The notes below the pieces were generated by a model. The model saw nothing but the letters and a program-made list of their open reading frames with translations. It was not told where the DNA came from and made no database searches. From assembly GCA_036244855.1 (NCBI GenBank), contig BQKZ01008319.1, forward strand, positions 1 through 27,183: a stretch of DNA of 27,183 nucleotides, given 5' to 3'. Both the position numbers and the translations under genes were made by a program. This stretch comes from Temnopleurus reevesii (lineage: Eukaryota > Echinodermata > Echinoidea > Temnopleuroida > Temnopleuridae). Below, piece after piece: positions 16,296 to 25,816 of this stretch. How positions within the stretch are numbered: position 1 is the stretch's first letter; the number at the start of each line of letters is the position of its first letter.

Positions 16296-17240
16296 TATTT
16301 CTAAATTGGAGGAAAGTTGTTCGGTCACAAAACGAAGACAATTTAGTGTCAATACCAAGAATAGCATGGATTTATTTGATTTAAGTCTCATTTGTATTTT
16401 TCTGAACAAATTTTATTTTGAAAATCATTTTTGTGGATATCATTTGTAAATATTGAATCTACTGAAAATACTTGTCCGCCTTATTCATGGGCATTTTACT
16501 ATGGTTCCAATTTTAACACAATTTTTCAACTTTTGGGCCCAATTACACTTTATTTGAGTGAACCACAAAATTTTCTATAGTATTCAAACTTTAAAGCAGA
16601 AAAAGCAGCCAATTGATCACTGTATAAGGATGTTTAAATGTTTTCCTGGTCTTATTAAAGAGGTGGTAATATAATAACTTATATTTTTTTATATTTTGAT
16701 ATTATCAGCAACATACATGTAGTATATTTCACAAATCAATTATTTCTCTTTGAGTTGAAATATGCAATCAGTTACCAACATTCATGGAATTTAGTACCCC
16801 TGTATTTTCATGTAGAATGATTATATTGGTAAATGTATTTATTTAATATCAATATTGCGTTTCAAAATATACAAACATACTAATACTCACTGGTATACGG
16901 AAGAATACAATGCATGTATTCTACTATTAATAACACTGTCTAAAATAAATATAAATAATTAATCGTGATTTGCAACATACAAGTGCTCTTATCAATTTTG
17001 ATTAATCGCTCAATATTTCATTAAACGTTATGTTGAGAGAAAGGAAAAGAAGCTGTAATTCATAGATGTAAATGCTATCTTCTCAATTGATTACCTTACC
17101 CTCAATAACATTATTTATGTATTGTATTTCACATTATATTTATTATATTTTGTAACTCAAATGACCAATGTAGTGAATGTAATTGACACAGATATTTAGA
17201 GTAAATTATTGCAGTAAATTATTGCTCAATCTCATACCCA
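16296..17240. other. very AT-rich, no gene recognised
   Basis: Long AT-rich stretch without ORFs or clear repeats. Confidence 0.5.
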
Positions 17241-17426
17241 GGGGCCAATTGCACGAGATGGTCTTGGCTATCCTCTTCTCGCTAAGATATCTGAACTTCT
17301 TGTGTCATCCTCTTAACATGGCCACAAACGTGAATACTTCTATATTATGCGGTTGCGGTTGGCAAAAAAAGTTAAGCCGTCTTATCAAGAAGAAGATGGC
17401 TCAAACCATTTCATATAATTGGCCTC
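17241..17426. mobile_element. MITE with GGGGCCAATTNNANGA ends
   Basis: GGGGCCAATTGCACGAGATGG at the left is mirrored by CCATTTCATATAATTGGCCTC at the right; AGATGG-CTTGGCTATC/AAGATGGCTCA extends the arms. About 186 bp. A piece of the same family is at 9455-9528. Confidence 0.75.
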
Positions 17427-17527
17427 TGATGACTATGCAAGGTATTTACACAAAACAGTAGATACAGAAATTTAATGTTGGTGTAATAGCAGACTCAACC
17501 TTTGCGTTTTTAACCTGTGTTGGCCCA

Positions 17528-17690
17528 GCATTTTTGGAAATTAAAAATACTCCCTGGTCGCACAAAGACGCAGGTCATACGGCGGACTGACTTTCGGCGT
17601 ATGCTCGATGAGCGCAAGCCGAATGTAGTCCAGCATCTGATCAATGTATACTGTGCACTCAGGGAGCATTTTTAATTTAAAAAAAAATGC
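17528..17690. mobile_element. palindromic MITE, GCATTTTT ends
   Basis: GCATTTTTGGAAATTAAAAA then TACTCCCTG is mirrored by CAGGGAGCATTTTTAATTT then AAAAAAATGC. The interior is CpG-rich (GACGCAGGTCATACGGCGG). Confidence 0.75.
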
Positions 17691-17834
17691 CCGGTCAACG
17701 CAGGCTAATAAGGCAAAGGTGTGAGTCAGCCTTAAGGAAATGCTATTTTTGATCTGTAAAAGTTTCAATTTCAAGGTTGTCTGAATTGGAATGAAAAGTG
17801 TGCAATGAAAGTGCCTCAAATGAACTTCTTTCAA

Positions 17835-18222
17835 ATCTTTCAGATCTTTCCAAAATTATTAGTGTCCGATAAATGGTGTGTATATTTTATGCTTTAATTC
17901 ACAAGAGCACATTGATTACTAGAATGCTTCTTGTGGAGTGGCAAAGCTAATTGTAAACCAAAGAGGAGGATTATAATTCAGGTGACACAATATTCACTGT
18001 GAGAGCAAGGAACAAAAGAATATGGCAAAGTATACAACCCCATTCAAGCATTCACAGTAGTTCCAGTACATGCAAGAACTTTCCTTCCCTGTTATTCTGC
18101 AAAGGAATGTTGAACAGGTGTTGCACCTATTTCCTTAATAACAGGAAAGCTGGTAACTTTCTATTGCCTGCTCGAGCTTTCCTTGATGTTTAAATGATAA
18201 GTTGTTAACTGTGTCAAATTTC
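17835..18222. other. no gene recognised
   Basis: No supported ORF, repeat or RNA gene. Confidence 0.45.
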
Positions 18223-18225
18223 TTA

Positions 18226-18401
18226 GGGGGTGTTGCTCAAAATCAACTGCAAATCAACTGCAACTTTGCAAATTGTAATGCGCATTTTCATTCGCGCACA
18301 GTATGCGCATTTAACAAGATGCGCATGAAACAGTGATTTTGATTGGCGCATGCCGATCAAGTGCAACTTGCGATCAATTGCAACTTTTGAGCAACACCCC
18401 C
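18226..18401. mobile_element. GGGGGTGTTGCTC-family MITE, copy 3
   Basis: GGGGGTGTTGCTCAAAATC and CTTTTGAGCAACACCCCC; nearly identical in order and length (176 bp) to the 13184 copy, including ATTTTCATTCGCGCACAG. TTA precedes the left end only. Confidence 0.88.
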
Positions 18402-19615
18402 TGTGTCTCTTAATCTCACAGTGATTTGCTCTGGCGACAATTGCTCAATTCTAATTTTCTCACGAGACGTTGAGTAAGGGTTGCCATAGGGTTTGTGTTT
18501 TAGAATGCTGTGAGAATTGAGATTAAATTTGGTGTTAGGCAGGGACTCAAATCTTCAGAAAAATGCTAGAAATTAGAATTAAAATGTGAAAAACCAAATA
18601 TCTGAAACAATTATCTTTTCTTGAACGATATGTTCATGGTTTATTGTCACCAGGCTTTCAAGAGAAAACATTTGTTTCAGCTGTTCAATGATTCACAATT
18701 TAGTTTGCGTCTAATTTCTATCCTCATGAAAATTCAGGAAGTTTGGAATCTCTAGGTTCCTTATGAGGTTGGATTTGAAGTTTGGCCTATTGGGCATTTA
18801 TTCCATTGGAGCGATTGTCGGCAGAGCAAATATCATGGCACCTGCTATTGAATCTGGTACTGTATCAGCTTAAATTTTCGCAACAGTTTTATTTTCACAA
18901 ATTTTGCAGCCCTAGCCCTGTGAAAACTTTCACAAAATGTGATGCAAATTCATATGCATATAAACACTGTCAAAATGCAAAAACTATAACACGCTAAATG
19001 TGAAACTATTCCCAAAACACAAAGTTATCTGCCTGCGAAGATATTGGCTTATACAGTATTATGCAGTCAGTTTTACTGTAATTGGGGACAATATGACGTA
19101 GCTAGTATTGAGCTAATACTGTATTTTCTGTATGGACCAAAATGTTTTTAATGTCTTTTTATTTTCACTTTTCTATATATATCAGCGAATATTTTTTGAG
19201 TGGATATTCTTTTTAGTTTGATGCACAAAACAATGCAGATTAAAGATGCTTTCATAAACTGGAGAAAAGGGTTTATTTCTGGAGAGAAAATATATTTCCA
19301 GAGACTGAGAGGAAAATTGTAACAAAGATGGTTCATTAATTAAGTGCTTAATTGACTGTGTCAAAGTGGTTTTATTTATTCCACTATAATGCTGATACTT
19401 TTTTTCTACACTTCTTTTGTATCTTTCATCTGAATTTGAAAATGTAGATTTTATTTTATTATTTGATACATGAATTTGATTTGATTTATGCTTTGACATG
19501 ATTTGATTTGCATTTCCCTAGATGTTGATATCAAGATTTTTTTAAAGCTTTTGTACAGTTGATAACAAGCAATCAGCTTCACACCAAATTGACACATCAA
19601 ATGTGATTGGTGATC
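18402..19615. other. AT-rich, no gene recognised
   Basis: Overlapping minus-strand frames at 19148-19499 give lysine/serine-rich peptides without recognisable domains. Weak complementarity between 18411 and 18520 (TTAATCTCACAG / CTGTGAGAATTGAG) is the only other structure noted. Confidence 0.4.
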
Positions 19616-19623
19616 AGGTTTAA

Positions 19624-20134
19624 AGCCCAAGTATAGTTTTGGTAAAAGCGAATATTTTTATCGCCAAATTTTGTCTTCAAATCTACTTAAAAAGAAACAT
19701 GATATCATGAACATGTTGTACAAAAGATTGTACGAAAAATTAACAAGTTTTGGAAAAGTTATAACCTAAAGTGTGGAAAATATTTTAGCGTCGTAGCCCC
19801 CGACGCGAATTCAATATTTTCTTTCTTGATAAAGGACAGCTTCTCATGAACAGAATTGGATAAAAATTTCAGAATTTATTCTTTATGTATTCCTTTTTAG
19901 CATGCTTTAATAAAATCTTGGAAATAATTTTCTATATGCCCGATAAGAAGCAAAATATTGTTATAACCAAGAGAGGGCGCTAAATACGATTTAACGGTCA
20001 AATTCAAATTTTCAAAAGAATTCGCTCGTAGAAAAATATGCTATGATCTTGAAATGTGTATAGAAACTATATGTCATGGTATATATCCCAAAAATTCACA
20101 TTTCTTTAATCTTTACCAAAACTATACATGGGCT
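19624..20134. mobile_element. 511-bp TIR element with TTAA target duplication
   Basis: AGCCCAAGTATAGTTTTGGT is mirrored by ACCAAAACTATACATGGGCT, one mismatch across more than 20 bp; TTAA flanks both sides (19620-19623, 20135-20138). TTAA targets are typical of piggyBac-type transposases. No ORF, so non-autonomous. Confidence 0.8.
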
Positions 20135-20138
20135 TTAA

Positions 20139-20865
20139 GCTTTTAGGAAAATACTCATGAAACAGGGATTGTCATTGGCCAATGCTGGTCAATTGCAAAC
20201 TTTCAATTAATCACAAATGTCTTACAATACTTTTTATTAGTTATTTCATTTGAGATTCTAAATAAGCATTTGAGAGAAGATGAATAACAGTGTTTGTTTT
20301 GATAGAAGGCAGATTCATAAGATTTTCCTTCGACCTGTTAAATTTATTTCACAAAAACACCTGTAAGCTTGTAGCAGCAAATAACTTCCTCAAAAATTAC
20401 AGCTGGATGAAATTTACAAATGTTAAATACCAGTCCTGATATCAACAAGAAATCTACAAAAACAGAAATGTAAGTTACATTGTTGAAATCTGCAAGAAAT
20501 TAACCATCAAATCCATTCTTCAAATTCTACCTGTCAATCAAAGGTTGAAATCTACTTTCAAGTGGCTTGGAAATATACAAGGGATGAATTTTAATTGGTT
20601 ATGTAATGTACACTAATGGGTAAACAAGGAGGAATGCAAGACCCTGTTATAAGCTACTGTTATAAGCTACTGAACCAAGAGGTTTGATATTTTGAAAGAA
20701 AACTGAATCATTGTTTTGTTTTAATATTGGGATGAAAAATAATTTTGACATTGAGTTGTATTATATCTTGTAAAAATTACTGCAAGAGAGTTTTTTTTCT
20801 CCAAGTTATAATGATAATACTACAGGAAAGTTGTGAAAAAGTTGTATGAAGTACACATTCAAGCT
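20139..20865. other. no gene recognised
   Basis: Only a short tandem duplication of TGTTATAAGCTAC (20645-20672) is noted. Confidence 0.45.
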
Positions 20866-20868
20866 GCA

Positions 20869-20985
20869 CTCAACCCAGGTGAGGTGAATGAGTACCTGGT
20901 AGGAATAATGCAAAGCGCCTTGAGCACTTAGGAGAGTGGATACGTGCGCTATATAAATTGCATCAGTTATTATTATTAAGCTTAC
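20869..20985 (+). mobile_element. tRNA-SINE 3' half
   Basis: CACTCAACCCAGGTGAGGTG, GCAAAGCGCCTTGAGCACTT, GTGCGCTATATAAATTGCATC and an ATTATTATT tail. Head and front half are missing. Confidence 0.82.
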
Positions 20986-21269
20986 ACAGTGGACTTTAAT
21001 GGAACGCTAACAATCTTTATTACTTTGCAATAGGAGATATGCCACTAGATTTGAAAATCACCCCCAAAGGCAGAAGGGTGGTTCTGATCAAGGATATAAA
21101 TGATTTGCACTAGCTCTTTGTTTTAGCTGACAGATCCATTGCATATTGTTGCATAACCCAAGAGATCCAAAAGTTTTTTCTATTTCAAATCAGTCGCTGG
21201 ATCTCCCATTTCAAAGTTATAAGGCTCGCTGGTTGTCCATTTCTAGTACACATTATGGTCAACTTTCAA

Positions 21270-21352
21270 TATGGCTATAAATGTAAAGCACTTTGAAGCA
21301 GGTTGGAATTAGAGGCTATCTAAAATTTCATGTTTTATTATTATTGTTATCA
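21270..21352 (+). repeat. probable LINE/SINE 3' tail
   Basis: AATGTAAAGCACTTTGAAGC, CTATCTAAAATTTCATG and a (TTA)n end have the same order as the LINE tail at 7595 (minus strand). Confidence 0.5.
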
Positions 21353-21500
21353 AATGACAATGAATGAAGTGTGATGATTTATTTTTGATGAAACATTAGG
21401 GGTGTGAATTGATATTCCAATATTACATGTATGTGCATTATTTTGATCAAACAAAATTGTGACTTTTGCCTAATATGGATTACAACAATGGCACCACCAA

Positions 21501-21671
21501 GGTTGTGTGTCATAATGCGGTTCTTAGATCTATGCATGACTTTATGAACGACTGGTGACCCATCCTCAGGTGCAATTCTATAACAGGAGTTATGATTGAG
21601 TGGAAGAAATGGTGACCAGTCGTTCGTAGAGTTCTGCGTAGATCTACGAACAGCCTTTTGAAACACAAACC
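21501..21671. mobile_element. long-TIR element, copy 2
   Basis: Left arm GGTTGTGTGTCATAATGCGG, TTTATGAACGACTGGTGACC; right arm GGTGACCAGTCGTTCGTAGA, GAAACACAAACC. About 60-bp arms, short unique middle. Confidence 0.85.
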
Positions 21672-21676
21672 AGATC

Positions 21677-21828
21677 GGTGTTTCACCAAATCGTTCTTAA
21701 AGTTACGCACGACTTTAAGATCGACTGGTATCAGTTCTTTCGCTGAATGCGCGTACTATTATGAATCATTGCGCACAAGAAGGGATACCAGTTGAACGTA
21801 AAGTCTTTCTTATCTTGGTGAAACACCT
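21677..21828. mobile_element. long-TIR element, copy 3 (diverged subfamily)
   Basis: GGTGTTTCACCAAATCGTTC is mirrored by CTTATCTTGGTGAAACACC. The arms contain ACGCACGACTTTAAGATCGA and CTGGTATC, clearly related to copies 2 and 4. Confidence 0.82.
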
Positions 21829-21833
21829 CCCAG

Positions 21834-22362
21834 GGTTATATTTCATAAAGCTGTGCATGGATCTACGCATGACTATACAAATGACTGGTGACCCCTTTTT
21901 CAGGTGCGATTCTGCAAATGGAGTTGAAGTTAGTCCGTCATGATCAACAGGACGGTGTGCTGCGTATTGGCAACAACAATATTTGTAAATTTCCTTACTT
22001 ACGCACCTTGCCAAGCTCAGAAACTCAGAAAACTTCGCACGAGTTTCCGATCCATGCTGTGGTCACGTGTAACTTTGATTCGTCCCTTCTACAGCTTCGA
22101 TTTTTCTAAAAATGTACGAAACGCATACGTATGTGATTGCCGAGATGCGAGCTAGCGAAATATAACTTGCTCGCTCGCTATTCCAGATTAGAAATGCTGT
22201 GATTTTTCTGTTCGCCAATCTTCGTAACCGAAATGGCCGCAGCCAGTTAGCCACGCCTTGAACGTCATGTCGCCCCGCCTTTATACTTGTATGCATGAAA
22301 GGGTTACCAGTTGTTCGTAGCGTCATCTGTTGATCTATGAACAGCTTTATGAAATACAGTCC
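21834..22362. mobile_element. long-TIR element, copy 4, carrying ~380 bp of unrelated CpG-rich DNA
   Basis: Left arm TTTCATAAAGCTGTGCATGG, TACGCATGAC, GACTGGTGACCCC; right arm GGGTTACCAGTTGTTCGTAG, GAACAGCTTTATGAAAT. Between them (about 21915-22300) is sequence absent from copies 1-3, with CACGTG, several GCTCGC motifs and CGAAATGGCCGCAGCC. Confidence 0.75.
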
Positions 22363-22697
22363 AGATGTCAAAAGGATATTAACAGGGCTGCCAACATTGG
22401 AAACTAGTGGAGAGTAGTCTGCTAGAACAGACCATTGGGTTTCGATGTGCGCATACACAGAGAGTGATACAGGGTATGCACTGTGTGTCTCATTGTGTGT
22501 CTGCATGCTCTCCCCTAGACTGAGGATAGAGCAATGCTAATATGTGTGTGATGTAGTCACACAATGCATACCCATCATGCTCTACGCACGCACACACCGA
22601 AGGTCTAGGGATTGTGCTTTCAAACTAAGTGGAGAGTGAGACTCTCCGAGGCCAGTATTATTATTTAGGGGTCACAATGAGTAAGATCAATAGAAAT

Positions 22698-23112
22698 GAA
22701 GAGCTAACATGCAAAAGGCCCTAAATCCACTTTTGCTGATTCTTCGTAAATCAAGATTTTCTATTTCACATGATTCTAAGCATTCAATGAAAAAGATTTT
22801 GTAACATGTTTTAGAGTCCTTGATACAGGTAACAAAAATGGCAATTAAAAAAATCCTGCAGATGAGATGAATTTTATATGATTGTTTGTAAAAATAATTT
22901 TCGAGGATTTAGGCCCTTTTGCGTGAAAACTTGGATTTAGGCCCTTTTGCATGAAAACATAAATTTCATATCCATTTTTGGCATACTTCCTGAAACTTTT
23001 TTGAGTCAAAGTATAGTCAGTTTGATGCGCATGATCAATCTCTATCTAGAAATGCTAAAACATGCCCATCGACCAAAAATGGATTTAGGGCCTTTTGCAT
23101 GCCAGCTCTTCA
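22698..23112. mobile_element. TIR element, AAGAGCT-GCATGCAAAAGG ends
   Basis: TGAAGAGCTAACATGCAAAAG then GCCCTAAATCCA is mirrored by TGGATTTAGGGCC then TTTTGCATGCCAGCTCTTCA. Two extra GATTTAGGCCCTTTTGC motifs inside (22908, 22933). 415 bp. Confidence 0.8.
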
Positions 23113-23173
23113 AATACATATCCGGTACTAACAAAACAAAATTTTGAGACTGAGAAATGAGACAAATTATTTA

Positions 23174-23304
23174 GGGGGTGCTGCTACAAATTGCGATTAA
23201 TTCGAAATTGCAGTTAAGCGCTCATTAAAACCATTGTTTCATACAGGTCTTGTCTAAAGCGCAAACAGTGCACAAATGAAAATGAAGTTTTATAGCAATA
23301 CCCC
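23174..23304. mobile_element. GGGGGTGTTGCT-family MITE, copy 4, shortened
   Basis: GGGGGTGCTGCTACAAATTG at the left, TATAGCAATACCCC at the right, TTA immediately before. AACCATTGTTTCAT and GCACAAATGAAAATG place it with the copy at 14554. Confidence 0.75.
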
Positions 23305-23339
23305 GTTTTCTCTATTTCAAAGAGAGTTGGTAGCCCTGC

Positions 23340-23689
23340 ATTAATACAGGTACATGGTGAATATGGTTTAAAATCATTTTGTATTACGGTATTTTTGTGT
23401 ATGGAAGTTTGGGAAAAATGAAAGATTGAATATGAAGATCGGGTCTATTTGAAGTACTATAATGATTCTGATTCTTTAAAAAAAATTCCATTTGATATCT
23501 GTTCCAATAAAAATCAGGTGTAAATGTCAATAATTGTCAGAAAATTTTATTCAGAGTAACTTTTTATTTTTTTATTTCAAAGGAGAACATTTTCTGTGTA
23601 TATGAATGTTTGTTTCATGGTTATCATTTGACAATAGTCTTGTATATTGCCAAATATTTCTCCACTCCCTTCCCAGTTTATCTCAAAGA
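23340..23689. other. AT-rich, no gene recognised
   Basis: No ORF, repeat or RNA gene supported. Confidence 0.5.
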
Positions 23690-24070
23690 ATATTCTTTTT
23701 CTTTGTCTCTTTATCTTTCAGTCACTCTTTCTTTCACATTATTTAGCCCCTCTCTCAGTCTCTCTTCCACGCTTTGTCTTCTGCTGTCTATATATGTATA
23801 TTCCCTGCTTAAACTTTCTCTCACTCTGTTTGCTGGGGTTTCTCTCCCTCTCTCTATCTTTCTGTTACCATCTCTTCAATGCTCACGTATATCATGTCTA
23901 TCTATTTCTCCCCTTTTCCTGTCGCCCCGGGGCTCCCCATTCTCTCCCTCTCTCTTTCTCTCTCCCTCTGTCTCTCTGTCTCTCTCTCACTCTCTCTCTC
24001 TCTCTCTCTTTCCCTCCCTCCCTTCTCTCCCTTTCTCTCCCTCTTGCCTCTCACTTCTATTATGTCTCCG
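23690..24070. repeat. CT-rich low-complexity tract
   Basis: Imperfect TCTCTC/CCCTCC runs, strongest at 23938-24050. Long overlapping frames across it are serine/leucine repeats caused by the composition. Confidence 0.95.
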
Positions 24071-24512
24071 CGCCTGTCTGGCTTTTAATATCCTCCACAT
24101 CTATCTATCTACCTCTCATGAAGTGCAAAGCTTTTTGGCGTTACCAAACATGACTTAATGCCTGAACATTTTTTTCATGTCTCCCTTTCAAAATATAAAA
24201 GAACAACATTTAAAAAGAGTTTGTAATTAAAAAAAATGGTGTCTGTACATTCAAGAAGAAAACACTGAACAATAGAATTACATTGAAGACAGTATGCTAA
24301 TTTTTTTATTCAGTATCAATGCTGGAAACATGAAGTGAAAACATCATTCAAAACAAGAAAATACAAATTCAAGAGTGACTAAATATGAAACGTATATAAA
24401 TTTCTCAGAATTGCATTTGGTGTTCAATAATCATACAATATAAAGTAGAATATCTGTATGGGTATATTTTCAATAGTACAACTTTCCGACTCATAGAGCA
24501 AGAAATTTCAAA
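24071..24512. other. no gene recognised
   Basis: AT-rich sequence with no supported feature. Confidence 0.5.
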
Positions 24513-24514
24513 TA

Positions 24515-24697
24515 CAGTCAAACCTGTCTATAGTGGTCACTACAATGGAAACAGAAAAGGTGGCCACTGTAGACAGGTGGCCTCTATAGACAGGTTCTAT
24601 AACATGTATTTTCACATGGAGGTAAGATCAATTAAGTGGCCACTAAAATACACAGGTGGTCACTATAGACAGTGGCCACTGTAGACAGGTTTGACTG
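24515..24697. mobile_element. pogo/Jerky-like MITE (CTATAGTGG subfamily)
   Basis: TA-CAGTCAAACCTGTCTATAG at the left, GTAGACAGGTTTGACTG-TA at the right; 183 bp. Six or more internal copies of GTGGCCACTRTAGACAGG-type sequence in both orientations. Confidence 0.9.
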
Positions 24698-24788
24698 TAC
24701 ATGTAGATAAATGAAACTCCATATGCCACATATGGCGCTTTATCAAGTTGTTGTTAGAAATGGACAGTAGAACAATGTGAAAAGTGGA

Positions 24789-24804
24789 GGGGGGGGGGGG
24801 GGGG
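24789..24804 (+). repeat. G16 homopolymer
   Basis: Uninterrupted run of 16 G; its exact length is prone to sequencing error. Confidence 0.95.
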
Positions 24805-25539
24805 TAACTGTCACAGTGGGGCTGTGGATAAGAATTTTATACACTCCTATAGGCTTCCACATATTAACTGAAAAAGTCCCCTCACCTCCCTGGTTCTTGG
24901 GTCCCTATTAAGTTGACTTTAGGAAATTTTGTTGATTAGTTTTGTGCATTTACAACGTTAGAAATGATGATAATGCTCATTTATGTACTCATTATTTCTG
25001 AACATTGCTCTCTTACATGATTTTTTATTGCAAATTATTTATTTAGAAAGTTATCAATATCAAAATAAATGTATGTATTTCTGGATTTTGACAATTTATA
25101 CTTCACTAAGTGTGCTTCTGAATCAATAAATCAGAAAAAAATATTAAAACATACTTCATTTCATTCTTGAATTTGTCATTGAAAGAATGAGGTTTCTTAT
25201 GGAATTTTACAATATCTTCCTGTTTATAGGAAGAAATTCATTTAAACCACTTTTTGGGGGGAAATAGTGCCCGATTTGAATTACAAGGTGGTAGGTTTCT
25301 TATAGGACACATTTTAATGTACTTAATTTGATATGTCTTGTTTAAGGTGTCCTATCCAGAAGAACGGAAGTAAAGATGAAAGTTTTGGGGCAACATGCCC
25401 TCAGATAATAAATTGGTTTTATGACCTTCTGTTCCCAAACATGCAGAAACAACCTTTTGCAACTGAGTAACAGCACCACATGTGAAATCCCCTGTATAGA
25501 AACCTATGCATACCAACCAATGAATAATTAATTAGAGTG
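24805..25539. other. no gene recognised
   Basis: AT-rich. ATAGGACAC (25303) and GTGTCCTATCC (25347) form one short inverted repeat only. Confidence 0.45.
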
Positions 25540-25670
25540 CAATTCTGAATTCTTTTGCTACCTGTAATCACTATAAAGCAAAGGATGATGGGACCACTGT
25601 GTGATAACTGAGCAAGATCCTTTGTCCTGAGCTTCATAGTGGTAACACGTAGCAAGAGAATTCTGAATTG
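25540..25670. mobile_element. 131-bp palindromic MITE
   Basis: CAATTCTGAATTCTTTTGCTAC is mirrored by GTAGCAAGAGAATTCTGAATTG, and the arms continue with TAATCACTATAAAGC / GCTTCATAGTGGTAA. No ORF. Confidence 0.8.
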
Positions 25671-25816
25671 TATGTATGTATGTATCACAGCACAGTAGAG
25701 TATATCCATATAGTGACTGTGCTATATGAATTATCTAATTAATTTATTAATTATTATGTACGCACATGTATGTATGTATGTATGTATGTGTGTATGTATG
25801 TATATATGTATATAAC
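25671..25816. repeat. GTAT microsatellites
   Basis: (TATG)n at 25671-25685 and a longer (TATG)n array at 25767-25815 separated by AT-rich DNA. Confidence 0.92.

Larger units (their letters stand above)
22384..23339. mobile_element. possible larger element bounded by CAGGGCTRCCAAC ends
   Basis: CAGGGCTGCCAAC at 22384 is mirrored by GTTGGTAGCCCTG ending at 23339. The region encloses two further elements (22698, 23174). Ends of this type occur in hAT elements, but no 8-bp target duplication is convincing and no transposase is present. Confidence 0.4.

Noticed and set aside
23610..24158. Overlapping frames of 168-182 codons in two phases
   Set aside because: They run through a CT-rich low-complexity tract and encode serine/leucine/phenylalanine repeats in several frames at once, which is compositional.
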